64,000 nt of DNA from Sipunculus nudus (lineage: Eukaryota; Annelida; Sipuncula; Golfingiida; Sipunculidae). The stretch covers positions 37,493,229 to 37,557,228 of the forward strand of contig CM049314.1 of the NCBI GenBank assembly GCA_026874595.1, given 5' to 3'. Numbering within the stretch: position 1 is the first letter of the stretch; the number at the start of each line of letters is the position of its first letter. Below are positions 1 to 11,745 of this stretch, piece by piece. A program made the translations under genes and the position numbers. Under the pieces are notes generated by a model. That model was not told where the DNA came from and ran no database searches. It worked only from the letters and a program-made list of their open reading frames with translations.

Positions 1-330
1 AGCCAGATTTTACTCTGAGAGCACTTCGGCATATTTTCTAAATTCATAAATGGCTCCGTTTCAATAGATTAGTTTTAAGGAAAGATCAACAGATCATAGT
101 GTAGTTAGCAAGTTTCACTTTTATTTTTTTTTTTTATGTTCTGCTGGAATGAACATTATTGTATGAATCATCAGAATAAATCTTCAGTTTTACCATCAAA
201 TTGGACTTTCATTGGACTCGTGTGAACAGGAAAGTGGAATGGAAGCAAACCTGAATGCATTTTTAAACTTAGAGCTAATTTCCCCTTTCCATTGGGATCC
301 TCAGGTGATGATAGATAGGTGGGAACGTAA
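1..330. other. No gene seen; dispersed repeat fragment at the edge
   Basis: No coding signal was found. The first ~70 bases (a 'cttcggcat' block followed by 'ctaaattcataaat') resemble positions about 43120-43175, so this edge probably lies in a dispersed repeat. The remainder would be intron or flank of the transposase exon downstream. Confidence 0.35.
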
Positions 331-383
331 CAATACGTCAAGATGACGTGGGTAGATTCAGCCGTCTGGCCACCCTCAACATG
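331..383 (+). CDS. Candidate penultimate exon of MULE-type transposase
   Basis: The block reads in frame as QYVKMTWVDSAVWPPSTW, with the last codon completed across the splice (TG at 382-383, G at 636). It ends at a good donor, GTATGT at 384. The 'TW...VWPPSxWS' pattern is what I expect just before the NNDCEGWHRRLN motif in MULE-like proteins, and the phase fits the next exon exactly. An in-frame TAA at 328-330 marks the upstream limit and no convincing acceptor was found, so the 5' part may be decayed or the true exon start obscure. Confidence 0.45.
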
Positions 384-635
384 GTATGTATAGTATAGGA
401 AAGATTAAAATGCTAAATTAAACCAAATATTCATACACATTTTGGAAAAAATTAAAATGAATAATATATAAATTTTATTCTAGCAATTCTTAAAATAATA
501 ATTATAATAATATAAATAATATAAATAATTCATATAACATGTTTTTTTCATATGTTAAATGCAATAATTATATAAAGTTATATATATATATATTAAATGT
601 TTTTTCTTATCCATTTTACTATTGTTTTTTGGCAG

Positions 636-939
636 GTCTGCGTTCAACAGGGCCATTCGAATGAACAATGACTGTGAGGGCTGGCACAGGCGTTTGAATG
701 GCAAGGCGAACCGCGGTCAGCTGAACATGTATCTGTTGTTGCGCCTGTTGAGCGACGAGAGCCGTCTAGTGACTCTGGAGCTGGACCTCCTCAGAGAATC
801 CCAAGTGACGAGGAGGCAGAGGTCTCTGGAGACGACCAAAAGTCTCTTCAGACTGTGGGAACAGTACACAGTCAGCGAGATCTCAGCCCGCCGGTTGTTG
901 AAGGCAGCTTCGCATATGACACCTCTCCCTGTGTCTTAG
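636..939 (+). CDS. C-terminal exon of MULE-like (Mutator-type) transposase protein
   Basis: This terminal exon begins after a pyrimidine-rich acceptor (TTTTTTGGCAG at 625-635) and runs to TAG at 937-939, about 101 residues. It opens with SAFNRAIRMNNDCEGWHRRLN, continues with 'KANRGQLNMYLLLRLL' and ends in a basic helical stretch. The NNDxEGWHRRLN motif followed by an N-x-N-L-Y-x-L-I-like segment is the C-terminal signature of animal proteins with a MULE transposase domain, often paired with FLYWCH zinc fingers. The catalytic part and any zinc fingers would lie upstream, outside the window. This exon is more GC-rich than its flanks and has no internal stop. It could belong to an autonomous element or a domesticated copy. 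Confidence 0.7.
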
Positions 940-1810
940 ATCTTCCATACTTCAATCTGTGTTTCTTTGTGACTCCTTGTATCCGTCAATTGTTTTTTAT
1001 GTTTCGGTGACAGGTTTTATATGTTGGTGTAGTTATATGTTTGGTATTTTTGAGGACACACGTGTATATATATCTGTATGTATTTCACTGTCCCACCAGT
1101 GACTCTTTGTATATAATTTACTTGTTTATAGTTGTATATATTCCCATGTTTCTTAGTGACTTTTTATACCCGTTAATCGTTGGTGCAGTTTTATGTTTGG
1201 TCTTTTGAGTTCATGTATATATCGCCATTTGTTACATCGTTTTATGTATGTGCTGTAAACTGTCTTGCTGTTCCTTCTTGTATGCATTGTTTTATGTTTA
1301 TTTGTCATAGATAACTGAATGTACATATTTGATTAAAATAAGTTTTTTAAATTTTGAAGATTTGTTTTCTCTCACCAATGAAATCTTACGAAACCAATTA
1401 TCTTTAGTGTCAAGAAACGTCCTTCAAAATTAACATTAACATTAACAGTAATAGATTATTTAATTAGTTAAGAAATAAAGTTTAATTGACCAAAAACATG
1501 TCCAGTCCAATTTGACAAATTATATAATATTAATTTTATAATATTAATTATAAAGAAATCAAAATGAAAATTTAGTTTGCTTTTTTTAATTCCTAAGCAT
1601 GTATTCCAGGAAAATAATGCACGTTGCCTACAATGTAGGCGACACCTGGCTGGAAGATCGAAATCACCCTAAACGAACACGAGCATAATCTGAGATGTGG
1701 CGGTTATTACCATACTTGTTTTTTTTTCCACACATTGAATGAGGATAAATGTAAACAATCATAAATATCAGATTAACACGTTTATACAGTCGAACTGGAT
1801 TGATTTTAAA
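940..1810. other. 3' flank of transposase exon; nothing else seen
   Basis: T-rich non-coding DNA, presumably 3' UTR then intergenic. There is no clear AATAAA near the stop; ATTAAA-like sequence occurs near 1332. No other gene or repeat was recognised. Confidence 0.4.
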
Positions 1811-1814
1811 TGGA

Positions 1815-1873
1815 CGGTCACTTCGTCACCAAAAATCAGTGGTGACGAAACGACCGTGGTGACGAAACGACCG
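1815..1873. repeat. Imperfect hairpin with duplicated arm
   Basis: CGGTCACTTCGTCACC (1815-1830) is inversely repeated by GGTGACGAAACGACCG (1841-1856) with 14 of 16 matches across a 10-nt loop. The second arm is immediately duplicated at 1858-1873. It looks like the end of a small foldback or MITE element, but no target duplication was found. Confidence 0.5.
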
Positions 1874-2100
1874 GTGACCGACCTGAAACACCTAATGTCG
1901 ATCTATTGAACTACTCTGATGGTCCTGCAAATTTGCCATATTAGTATCGATATATATCGATAATCGATCGCCAAACCTTAAACGATAATTGATATGAAAA
2001 TTGCTGGCGATTGCCAGCCATAATGAAGGTATTTAATTTTTGTATTCAATCAGAATTAGCAAGTCATATATACGTAGACAAACATGAATACATGATTACA

Positions 2101-2528
2101 TGTTAATTACTAAGATAAAAGAGACCTAGGAAACTTCAGAGACACATTAAAATCATGTTTAGACAGAAACAGTCCAACAGGTATATATATATGAGTACAC
2201 ACTCAGAACAAGGACACACTCAACATACAGCAGTCATACTGACAATATCAATTCACCAGTAGAAGTCAACAAAGAAGTCAAGTATACATCATCAGACAGG
2301 TATTTATTGTTAAGTTAACAACTGCGAATATAACTAAGTGAAATCGAGACAAATACAACTTTAGAAGACTTTAGCAGAAGATTGTGATTTGAACAATATT
2401 TTGTCATCATCTTGGACAATTATTTTGAAATTATGAGTGTACCAGAACTGTGAATCAAATAAAAAAAAATAATTTGATCTCCGGACTCTTTGTTTTATCT
2501 GGGTAGCCCCCCCCCCCCCCCCGTAACA
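2101..2528 (+). mobile_element. Probable solo LTR
   Basis: The 428-bp block starts TGTTA and ends TAACA, a short terminal inverted repeat of the TG...CA type. It contains an LTR-like order of signals: a TATA-rich box (about 2180-2192), ACAC-rich transcribed sequence, a poly(A) signal in the A-run near 2457, then T-rich sequence and a C-tract (about 2510-2522) before the end. No internal retrotransposon sequence adjoins it and no target duplication could be matched, so the boundaries are tentative. Confidence 0.4.
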
Positions 2529-2716
2529 ATTCTAATAGTTGAATGGAATGGGTAAAGCTCTCATTGACAAGGGTGAGGTAAAAAAAAAATACTTTATGTA
2601 ACATCATTTGACCATACCCCACATTCCGACAATCTGTAGAAGGGTAAAATTAAATGCGTAACACTGACAAATGAGCATATTAAGTATTTGATGATGTATG
2701 TAACATGGAAAACTAA

Positions 2717-3900
2717 ATCGCTATAGCGATGGGTCTTTGTCCGGCGTCTTTCCGTCTGTCCGTCCGGCCGGCGGTCCGTCCGGCCGTCCGTCCGTTAGCA
2801 GGGCACAAATCGTAACCGTAGGGGCAAGGGCCATGAACCCTATGCAGTCTTAGAGGTTATAAAAAGATCTCCTTGCAAACTTGAAATTAGGTCACTGCGA
2901 CCTATATTCTCGAAGTTATGGGGTGTGTTTGCACCCCCCAGAAATAACTCTTTGAGACAAAATTTTCATCCCAAACCTTCCATCTTTCACATACAGCTCA
3001 CCTACCAACAGGGGAAGAACCATAATTTTTTTTAGGTCAAAAGGTCAAAGGTCAAGGTCACAGGAGCCTCTTCTTTGAAAACCCTGTGGATGCATTTTAA
3101 GCCAACCCTTTCATCCCAATTCTTTGATCTTTCACATATAGCTCACCTACTAAGTTGGAGAAGAATCCTATAGATTTTGAGGTCACAAGGTCAAAGGTCA
3201 GGGTCACAGGATCCACTTCTTTGAAAAGGTAGTGGACACATTTCTAGCTAGACTTTTCATTTCAAACCTTCCAGCACTGATATCGCTTCTCTGCCAACAG
3301 GGGAAAAGACCTGTTGATTTTGAGGTCAAAGGTCAAGTTCACAGCACCCACTTCTTGCGTGGAGTCATTTTCAGGCAAACTTTTCAATCATACCTTCCAT
3401 CTGTCATATATGGCTTACCTACCAATAAGGGAAGAAGCCTATTGATGTTGAGGTCAAAAAGTCAAAGGTCAAGGTCACAATATTTAATTGTTCTAATTGC
3501 TTGTGAGCATATTTCAAGTGTAACTGTTCAACCCAAACCTTCAGGCTTTCACATATGCCACATCTATGCATCACTCAGTTTGACTCAAACTTCATATTCA
3601 TGGGTCTTTTTGCTTGAATAAATGACTGATTGATTTTGGGGTCAGCTGGTCAGCAGGTTAAAGGTTGCAGGTCAAAGTTATTCACCCATTGGTTGCCAAG
3701 TAATTACACCAGATTTAAGTGGTCAGTAGTTACCCATCATTTAGAAAGAATCCAGTTGATATATGGGCAAAAGGCCAAGGTCATAGGTCAGGGATGTTCA
3801 CAATTACTTATTTTATAGACCATCTCTATTTTTCTTGTATATATAACCATCCCACTCCAGCTGGTACTCCCTGTATGGCTGTAATTGTGAGTGACACTGG
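2717..3900. repeat. Satellite-bearing element, AGGTCA-rich array (reverse orientation)
   Basis: The block begins with a perfect 14-bp palindrome ATCGCTATAGCGAT (2717-2730), then GC-rich GTCCGTCCGG repeats. It continues as about five degenerate units of ~120-140 bp. Each has a 'cttccatctttcacatat' segment, a 'gctcacctaccaacaggggaag' type segment and an AGGTCAAAGGTCAAGGTCA block (near 3045, 3190, 3322, 3460 and 3660). Relative to elements A and B at 17 and 32 kb the AGGTCA orientation is inverted, and the terminal palindrome plus GC tract matches the layout of their 3' ends. The right boundary near 3900 is uncertain. ORFs inside are repeat-derived. Confidence 0.55.
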
Positions 3901-4261
3901 TGACATATGACTCCCTTTTGTATCAGCCTATTAAGTGATAAGGCTCAGTGATAAGTACCTCGTTACTTCATAACAAAAACACTGTTGTCAGAATGCTTCA
4001 GCCAGGCATTAAGACTATGAGAGTATAGTATTAAGGTTTAGCTACTGATTTATAAGATGATGGGAACATTTTGCAGTTTATTTTATGGAATCCTAGCAAA
4101 AAACTTAGTTTCCTAGATATCTGAATATTTTAATATATATCACCACATATAAAAGCAAGTGTTTGTTCTCATAATATGTGGATGTGTACCTTGATTTAGG
4201 ATGGCTTTTTGTTTTATTTCAAGACTCTTAGTCATGCTTTCTGCATTTCTTTTTCTTTCAG

Positions 4262-4366
4262 GTTTGGCAGTTTACCTACCCTGCTGACCCCATTGAAAAG
4301 CAGAGTGATAATAAAAAATATTGGACTTACACTTTTTACAATTGCATATCTATAAATCTGATATGA
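4262..4366 (+). CDS. Candidate terminal exon of an unidentified gene
   Basis: A very strong acceptor (CTTTTTCTTTCAG ending at 4261) is followed by 34 codons and a TGA at 4364-4366. The peptide begins VWQFTYPADPIEKQSDNKKY and is unusually rich in W and Y for random AT-rich DNA. AATAAA near 4728 could serve as its poly(A) signal. No upstream exon was found and no family was recognised, so this may be chance. Confidence 0.28.
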   Translation, partial: VWQFTYPADPIEKQSDNKKYWTYTFYNCISINLI

Positions 4367-4840
4367 GGGATGGACATGCCTTTTGAATTATTTTGGGCAT
4401 TTATTACTGGATAATTTGCCCCAAGTTTGGTCTCTTATTGAATAATGTGGGATATCAAATGTCATACTTGTCAGAAATCCATTATGTCTGCCAGTTAGCC
4501 ACCTTAGAAATTCTTTCTTCAGGGCAGGTTCAGTAATTTTTCTTTAATGTTTGGTCTGATTTAGAGAATGTTTGTTGTCTGATTTCAGACTTGTCAGAAG
4601 TCCAATATGGCCTCCAGGCAACCATATTTTAATTCCTTTTGATCATATTATCTCAAGAACAGTTAAAGTGAATGCAGTTGGATGTATATTTATGTAATCT
4701 TGTAAAGGATTGGTTCAAATATTTCTGAATAAATATTACCATCATTTATAAAAGTGCAGTACAGTTGGCTTGTATTGAATAAAAATTCATACAGAAGCAC
4801 CCGTTTCTCAATAATTCTAACATGTATTTCCTTGATTTTT

Positions 4841-5362
4841 GCTATATATTTTGATCTAATATTTGCCCTTTGTGGTGTTCCTTTTGAGACTGACAGGTTT
4901 CAAGCAAGCTGTTGGAATAGTTCCTGATAGCTTAACAATCATGCATTTTCCTCAGACCATCAATTCACTGTGTTTTAACCAGACATAGGTGATATATATT
5001 TCTGTTGTCAAAGAAAATTTTCAACAAATTGGCAAATTGGTTCTTCAAAATTTGACTGGAAGATGTGAATCTCAGTCCATGATGTCACAGGTCATGCTTG
5101 TTGCTATATATTTTGATCTTATATTTGCCCTTTTGAGGTGTTCCTTTTGAGACTGACCAGTATCAAGTAAGCTATGGGAATAGTTCTGGATACCTTAACA
5201 ATTATACATTTTCCTTAGACCATCGATTCCCTGTGTTTTAACCAGACATAGGTGATATATATTTCTGTTGTCGTAGAAAATTTCAACAAATTGGCAAATT
5301 GGTTCTTCAAAATTTGACTGGAAGTTGTGAATCTCAGCCCATGATGTCACAGGTCATGCTTG
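4841..5362. repeat. 262-bp tandem duplication
   Basis: Positions 4841-5100 and 5103-5362 are near-identical copies with about 90% identity by eye. Each starts GCTATATATTTTGATCT and ends GATGTCACAGGTCATGCTTG. The second copy runs into a short palindrome, TGACCCTTGGGTCA (about 5377). Non-coding. Confidence 0.85.
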
Positions 5363-5399
5363 GCAGCTGAGCGTCATGACCCTTGGGTCACTTGTTTTT

Positions 5400-8300
5400 A
5401 TTTCAAATCACTTGTTTTGGCTTTAAACTTCCATCTTGCATATGACTGAGACTGAAAACCTTATATGTTGTTTAAATAGGTCAAATACATTGTCAAGCTG
5501 AGGTTTTTTTAGCAAGTGTAGAGGTTTACAATAGTGACTCTGAATGTCAAAGTGGCGAAGTTCCCATGCTTCATGAAAGATTTTTTTTTTATTTTCTACC
5601 AGATTTCATCTATCTATTAAACAGAAAACTGAAAAGATTTTAGGAATAGGGAAAACTAAGGCAACATTTGCTGGATATGCAAGCAAAATGGAAATAGATG
5701 AGTGTAACCAGACAAAAGACATGAGAACAATGAATACAATCTCTACTGATGTCAGATCATGAATAAAGATGAAAAAATAGAATTTAATGTCACTTACTTA
5801 AGAGGCATTAAAGGTGAGACTTATGAAAATAAATGATTTTTTTAAATACCAATAATCACAAACAAGTAAAGACTTTGATAAGAAACTCAAACTCAGTCAA
5901 AATATGACTGAAAAGTGCTTGTCATAAAATTAATGATTTTTATGAATGCCAATGACCACAGACTGGATGAAATATGGATGAGAAATTAGCATTCAGTAAT
6001 ATTTGATTGTAAAGAAAAGTTATAACAAGCCTGCACAAGAACTAAAAGGCAAAAATGCTATGTTTGAATGTATGAAATTTGAAACAGGTTAATTTGTTAT
6101 GATGTCTTTAAATGTCATGTCCCATAACTGAACAGCATCTCAACCTTTGAAAAAAAAAACTTATGAAAGGAATTTGTTTTAACCAATGGCAAGATATATT
6201 AGACATATTTCAGGTGTAAAGCAAGCCAAGAGTGTTATTCAAATGGTCAACTTTATTTCTTAACAGGAATATTCCATCTTGTAAGAGTGTGGTTAAACAT
6301 TACAGCATTCGTGTTTATTTTTTAAATGATGCATTTTGCACATAAGCTGGTCTGGTTTGCAATATTCTTTTCATAAATGAGAAATCCAAATGAGCGAATG
6401 CCCACTAGAACAGAGTTTATAGCAGATTAGCACTTTGAAGTTTACCGGTATGGCATTTAAGTTTAAGGATCATTTTTATAAGAGAAAAATACTCACCTGT
6501 TCTTGCAGGTGTCTCAGTTAAACATACAATCTGCCATAACTTGTAAGTTTTACAAGCATCCAACTGTAAAATTGCCATGCAGTTATTGGTTTGATAATAT
6601 GATGGTTAAACTGCATTATCTTCACTGTGTCGATTTTATTGGCTCAGAATGAATAATGTTCAGAATGCAGCACTGTTGTATGCAAAAAAAAGGGATTTGC
6701 ATTTAGCTATAGGAGATGAATATAGTGGATATTGAAGAATACAATAATAGAAGGATGCATAATCTTTCATTTGTTTGTTCAGTTTATCTTAAATTCTTTC
6801 TCGACAAAGTTCAAACCAGGAAAGTACTCATTTCTTTGGAGAAGCAAAGAAGCAGAAAATATCAAATAATAAAACTCTTCATGTATCAAAAGCAACTCTT
6901 GCCTTACTTACTGAGAATTGGCTTCAATATATTAGGCAGATGATGAACAAATGAATACATGGATGACTGAGTGATGAAAAAGTTCTGAAATTTGTGAATG
7001 GACACTGTTTCGGGGTATCACTGAACACAAGACCAGATGTAAAGTCGCAATCCACCAGACAGGGGTAAAACCTGAAATATGGAGGGCAAGAGTAACAGCT
7101 GAAGTCCAAAGAAATATTAAGTCACCATTAAATTGACAAGTGTGGCCTTTACCTTGCGCCTTACCACTTGCCTTGTTATTTATTGCAAGGTGGTTAAGAT
7201 GAGCTTAATCCCTACTCAGGACCTATGACAGGGAAGAACACTGGTAGGAGTGAATATATACCAGCCAATTTTTTTAGGGTGAATAATTGATTATGAAGAA
7301 CATGTATGCAACAAAATAGCACATCAATGAAAATGACAAAATGCATGAGTTATAAAACAGAAAATTTCATGAATGCATGACCATAAAATAACTAAATGTA
7401 TACCAACATAGAAATCAGGGCACAAGAAAGAAATTGAAGGAAAGATGAATTGTACGAATACGGAAGCTTAGAACACATGAATAGTTATCAAGATACCACA
7501 AGTAGAGTATGTAGATTATTAAGACACATGTATGATTATTAAGATCTTACGTGTTACAAATAAAGAATATCGGAGCACATGAATGATAATGAAAAAATCT
7601 ATGTTGAACAAATAGGCAATATCAAAGCGCATGTGTTATACTGTACATAGAAAAACTTTACAGTTCAAATGTAGAACACGTAGGTCAATTTACTGAATCA
7701 ATCCTACACATATATATTGTTAAAAGTTCCTGGTGAATGACTGAATGACTTCCATTTATTTCTTGACCACCTGGGGGTTGGTATTTTTATGCCAAATCCC
7801 GAGAATCTGCAGGAGTTCGATTTGTATTGTTGGCAGGATTTTTTTGTTTTGTCTTCTTAACCAACAGTCTGCAGAAGGTTCTTCTATCAGTCAATTAACA
7901 CCATTTGGAACTGCTTTTGTGTACTTCTTGACCAGACACTGTAAAAAGGTCAACAAGGCTTCTGTGTAATTTCTTGGCAAACTTTGTTTGGTATATATGC
8001 CGATTGCCAAGTGTGAAAAACTTCTGTATATTTCTTTACTAACCAGGGATTGATATATGTGTCATTTACTTATAGTCGAAGAGACTCCTGTACATTTCCT
8101 GCCCATTATAAAACACTAATAAGTTAGAAAAAAACGCTTATCTATACAGAAAAAGACTTGTTTAGTCTAAAGGGTACAATAAAACTGACCATCATGAGGT
8201 GATAAAAAGGTTTATAAGAAACCAAGGTAACTCTGTGACAAAATGAACAGCTACCAGGCAAATGAATAATAAAATTTAATGAACTAAATGAGGTATGGTA

Positions 8301-8830
8301 TTAAATGGTTGTCAGAAGGCAGAATACAAAGGATCATGAAAGGCAAAGGCAAACAAGGTGCAGAATGGAACAACTTCTAGGCAACTGTAAAGGATAGCAG
8401 TGAAATGGCTTGGAGGAGAAAGACAAAAAAAAAAGAAATAATGGTAAACTGTGGAAAACTGCATGTATGTGGTTCAATTGCAGTCTATATTGAGCAAACA
8501 TGGAACTGAACAAGATTAAGATGATTAAATCTGAAACTAAGATGATCAAACAGACCTGAGAGTCCAACAGAAAAGACAATGTAACATCTTCGTATGACAA
8601 GAAATATAGTGTAGTCACACAAATCATGTATGGAATATAAAATTCAATGCTTCTCAACACATCAATGGCCATAACGTGAAAATTTACCTTGCCAGATGCA
8701 AAGTACTGGCAATATGAATATGACATGGTAAGTAAACAAAGGGTGAAGAAACCTGCATACAACTGCTGTGTCAGGTGTGAGGGTAAGACTGACACCTCAG
8801 AAGATTTAACCTGCAAATTGGGGGTAAGTA
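5400..8830. repeat. Degenerate tandem-repeat DNA, no convincing gene
   Basis: Several loosely periodic blocks are visible. A ~100-bp unit with 'atgattttt...ccaatgaccaca' occurs at about 5833 and 5932. A ~51-bp unit with 'cacatgaatgatnatnaag' runs at about 7472-7640. A unit with 'ctgtacatttcttgaccaaccaggg' runs at about 7750-8110. A 160-codon minus-strand ORF at 8334-8816 falls here and looks compositional. Copies are too diverged to set exact borders. Confidence 0.4.
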
Positions 8831-9651
8831 ACGTGAGGTGAATAGGGCTCTCACTTTTGTTTGTGTAATTAGTTTTTTTTTTTCATATACTTTCCTTTAC
8901 AACCACTTCAGCTGCTCATGCCTCAGTGTTTTATTTATATTTTTATTCATTCACCATTTATAGGGTCTTGATGACATACACCAATGGGATCTTTAAACTA
9001 TGCCCTGCTTCTTGTGATGTATCATTGGCCGACTTCTGAGTGTATTGACCTAAACCTGTTTAATGTCCTGTATACAAAGAGTACAAAATCAGTAAAGGAA
9101 CAAGAGAGAGGACAACTGTATTCAGCTGTTTCCAAGAATGATTTACAGGAGTTTGTAAGGAACACAAACATTTATAAAAAATACAAACAGCAAGACTGGG
9201 GACATATGTTGGTAATATATTTTTTCAAGGGGCTGACAGAACCTGAAACATCAAGTGCTAGAAAAAACACTGGTAATCTAGTATTACAACAATTGCCACA
9301 CAGTCTCAATGACCTGCACAAACAGGATGCAATTCGTAAATGGCCTGAAGGAATGAAAATGATAGATATATGTGTTGAGAGGGCATCAGATTGTGGATGA
9401 AAAAACAAAGGCAAACGATTTGAAAAAATGTACAAGGCAACACAACAATTGTTAATGAGATATTGAAAAATTCTCAAAAGAATTAATGAAAGTCATAATC
9501 TAGAAGGACAGAATAAAAGAACCTTTGTGATTATTATTCAGTGATGAGTAGTAGAAATACTTATAAAATAAGAGGTTCTTGACTGGGTGAGTACCGGTAG
9601 TCATGGATATTTGAGTCACAGATAGTTTCGATATGATACTGTTATCCTGGC

Positions 9652-9654
<3 letters not shown>

Positions 9655-9697
<43 letters not shown>
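9655..9697. repeat. (TA)n microsatellite
   Basis: About 21 uninterrupted TA dinucleotides. Confidence 0.95.
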
Positions 9698-9699
<2 letters not shown>

Positions 9700-9766
9700 C
9701 AAAGTAATACACATAGAATTTCAATACATCATAGTAAAAGCGCATGACCATGCAGGGGAGCATTAA

Positions 9767-9903
9767 TAATGTATCATAAACAGTTAGTTTTACTTCATAT
9801 ACTACAGAACTGTTAGTACCTGAAGAGTGAGCCGGCTAGTCAGCTGTACTCGTGAAACAGTTCTGTAGTACATGGAGTAAAACTAACTGTTTATGATACA
9901 TTA
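9767..9903. repeat. Long foldback: 48-bp arms, 41-nt loop
   Basis: The arm at 9767-9814 (starting TAATGTATCATAAACAGTTA) is inversely repeated at 9856-9903 with 46 of 48 matches; one of the two differences would still pair as G-U in RNA. The 41-nt loop is not obviously repetitive. An (AT)n run follows directly. It resembles a foldback or MITE element. The stem is longer than a usual animal pre-miRNA. No protein-coding content. Confidence 0.8.
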
Positions 9904-9909
9904 TATATA

Positions 9910-10849
9910 TATATATATGTATAAAGTGCATATTAAATGTAACAGATACAAAGATTATTAATGGTAACATATAAAAAGATAAGATATAAAGGATTTGTTC
10001 ATATTTTAAGAAACTTTAATGAAGGCAATTAGGGATATCACAAAATATTATACTTGTGTTGTTGTAACGACGTACGCAACACAAAGGAAACTGATTGGGG
10101 GGGGGAGGGGGAGGGAATGCCCAAGATATAACAAGAAACAGTTTGCAATCAAGTCTCTTTATTCTGAACAGTTTTCATTATCACTAATCAATACAACTGT
10201 CTCTCTGGTGTTGACAGAAAATGCACAACAGTTGTCATTCTTCATTACGCTCAGTAATTAAGCACCTCGCATGACAGACATCAGTATAACAGTTCTTAAA
10301 AGATTAAGCAAGAATGTTATTATACACAATAATTCTTTCCTCAGTCCATTCATATTATTGTTGCATTTTACTCCAGTCTTTACTTCTTTTGATTGTGTGA
10401 AATTTCTACTCATGGTATTCCTGGATGTATTGATGTAGGTCTCACTGAAACTAAATGTATTAAGTATGTATAAAATAATGTTTCTGTACTATAGAATTGT
10501 ATATGTTGTATACATACTGGTGTGTTAATACAACAAAATATTGATCATTGTGGAAATACATAAATAAAAGCACCAAAAAATGTAACTGAAAAAGTATATC
10601 GTCAGAATATGAGGTATGGTCAAATGAAATTTTACATAATAGGTGCCAAGAAGGGGTCAATGTATATAAATGACGATGAGCCGGTGTGATAAAAATTATA
10701 GATGGAAATATAATCGATATTATGCAACATGGAAAGAGGTGTAGGTCTAGTTCATACATTTAAGATTGAGTAAGAGATTTTGGGATAAAATCAGGGAAAG
10801 GTATATATAACGAGTAACAAATGAATCCTTGATTAGTCTAAAATTTTGA
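9910..10849. other. No gene seen
   Basis: AT-rich DNA with a short G-tract at about 10097-10112. Short ORFs here have no recognisable motif. Confidence 0.4.
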
Positions 10850-11560
10850 TTGAAGATGAAAATGGCTGTTCCACCTAACAGTATTTTTTATCTGGATCAA
10901 CCAGTTAGCTGCAGGGATGGGTGTTCTGGCCATCAGACATGTTTTCGAGGTGTAATACGATATGGGAACTTCACCTATCGTGTCTGTGTATACTGCAAAA
11001 AGGCAGTAAGGGAGGGGGAACGAGGAGCCTTAGATGTTGCCTGCCATGTTATGAGCTGCGAGGCCAGAGAATCACAAGGATTCTTGCCTTGTAAGTTGCT
11101 ACTGAAACGTGTGGATCACCAAAGTCTTCACATGCTATTCGCTCTGTAGGTGTGTTTCCAGTTGTACCGGCGCTTAGGTGCACAGTGTGAGACATACATA
11201 TGTCAGTGTAGTGACTGTGACACTGTGTACAAGTTTTGGTGCCGTATTTACAAGTTGGCACCAAACAACGCTATTGTGCATGCCGCCTGCGTGGTTTTAG
11301 TGATACGAGACGGAGAGACAGGTCCTGATGGCAGTTCTTTAATGACCCTCCAGAACAAGGCTGCGAGGAGGGTGGCAGGACTGATTGGATCGTTGGAAAA
11401 GCTGAAGAAGCTGAGACGGACCGACCCCGGTTTTGTTTTGAATGGCGTATCCGGCCCAAATAAACTGCAAGGAAACTACTACTACCAACCGATAGAGGAC
11501 GCTCCAAGCTTTCTATTGATGTATTTTATATGCACAAAGTCTCAAAATTGTGGGTCCTAG
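10850..11560 (+). pseudogene. Unrecognised cysteine-rich broken ORF
   Basis: A single frame stays open for about 236 codons apart from one TAG at 11147-11149, which is unusual in this AT-rich DNA. The first half has many cysteines (a C-x3-C-x4-H-x2-C cluster, then CVYC, then C-x3-MSC). The second half has TYICQCSDCDTVYKFWC and a basic 'LQNKAARRV' segment that faintly resembles the C-terminal part of some LINE reverse transcriptases. I do not recognise a family. It could be a decayed gene or element fragment, and lies about 185 bp upstream of the copy 1 gene on the same strand. Overlapping minus-strand ORFs lower confidence. Confidence 0.25.
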
Positions 11561-11745
11561 AGCATTTTTAAACTTTGAAATGGCACTAAAAATAATTATT
11601 TTTAAATGAATTTCGATGTTTTTAGGTCAAATTGTCAGAAAAACTGTTAACTTTACCAATATGAAGTTAGTTTTGAGATTAAAAGCAGCCGCCCCTGACG
11701 CCAGATGGTTGAACAAGGGCTAGTCGGACTCGCATAAGCTTCAAA

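Noticed and set aside
2717-3900. CRISPR-like array
   Set aside because: Units are degenerate, ~120-140 bp and eukaryotic. There are no constant short repeats with unique spacers and no cas genes.
8334-8816. 160-codon minus-strand ORF with hydrophobic stretches
   Set aside because: No family motif. It lies in degenerate repeat DNA and its F/L/S/Y richness follows from A/G-rich sequence on the opposite strand.
8984-9400. 138-codon plus-strand ORF
   Set aside because: No recognisable domain. A minus-strand ORF overlaps it and the flanks are repeat-like, so it is not supported as a gene.
9767-9903. Pre-miRNA interpretation of the foldback
   Set aside because: A 48-bp, almost perfect stem with a 41-nt loop is longer and more regular than typical animal precursors. 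A foldback element is simpler.
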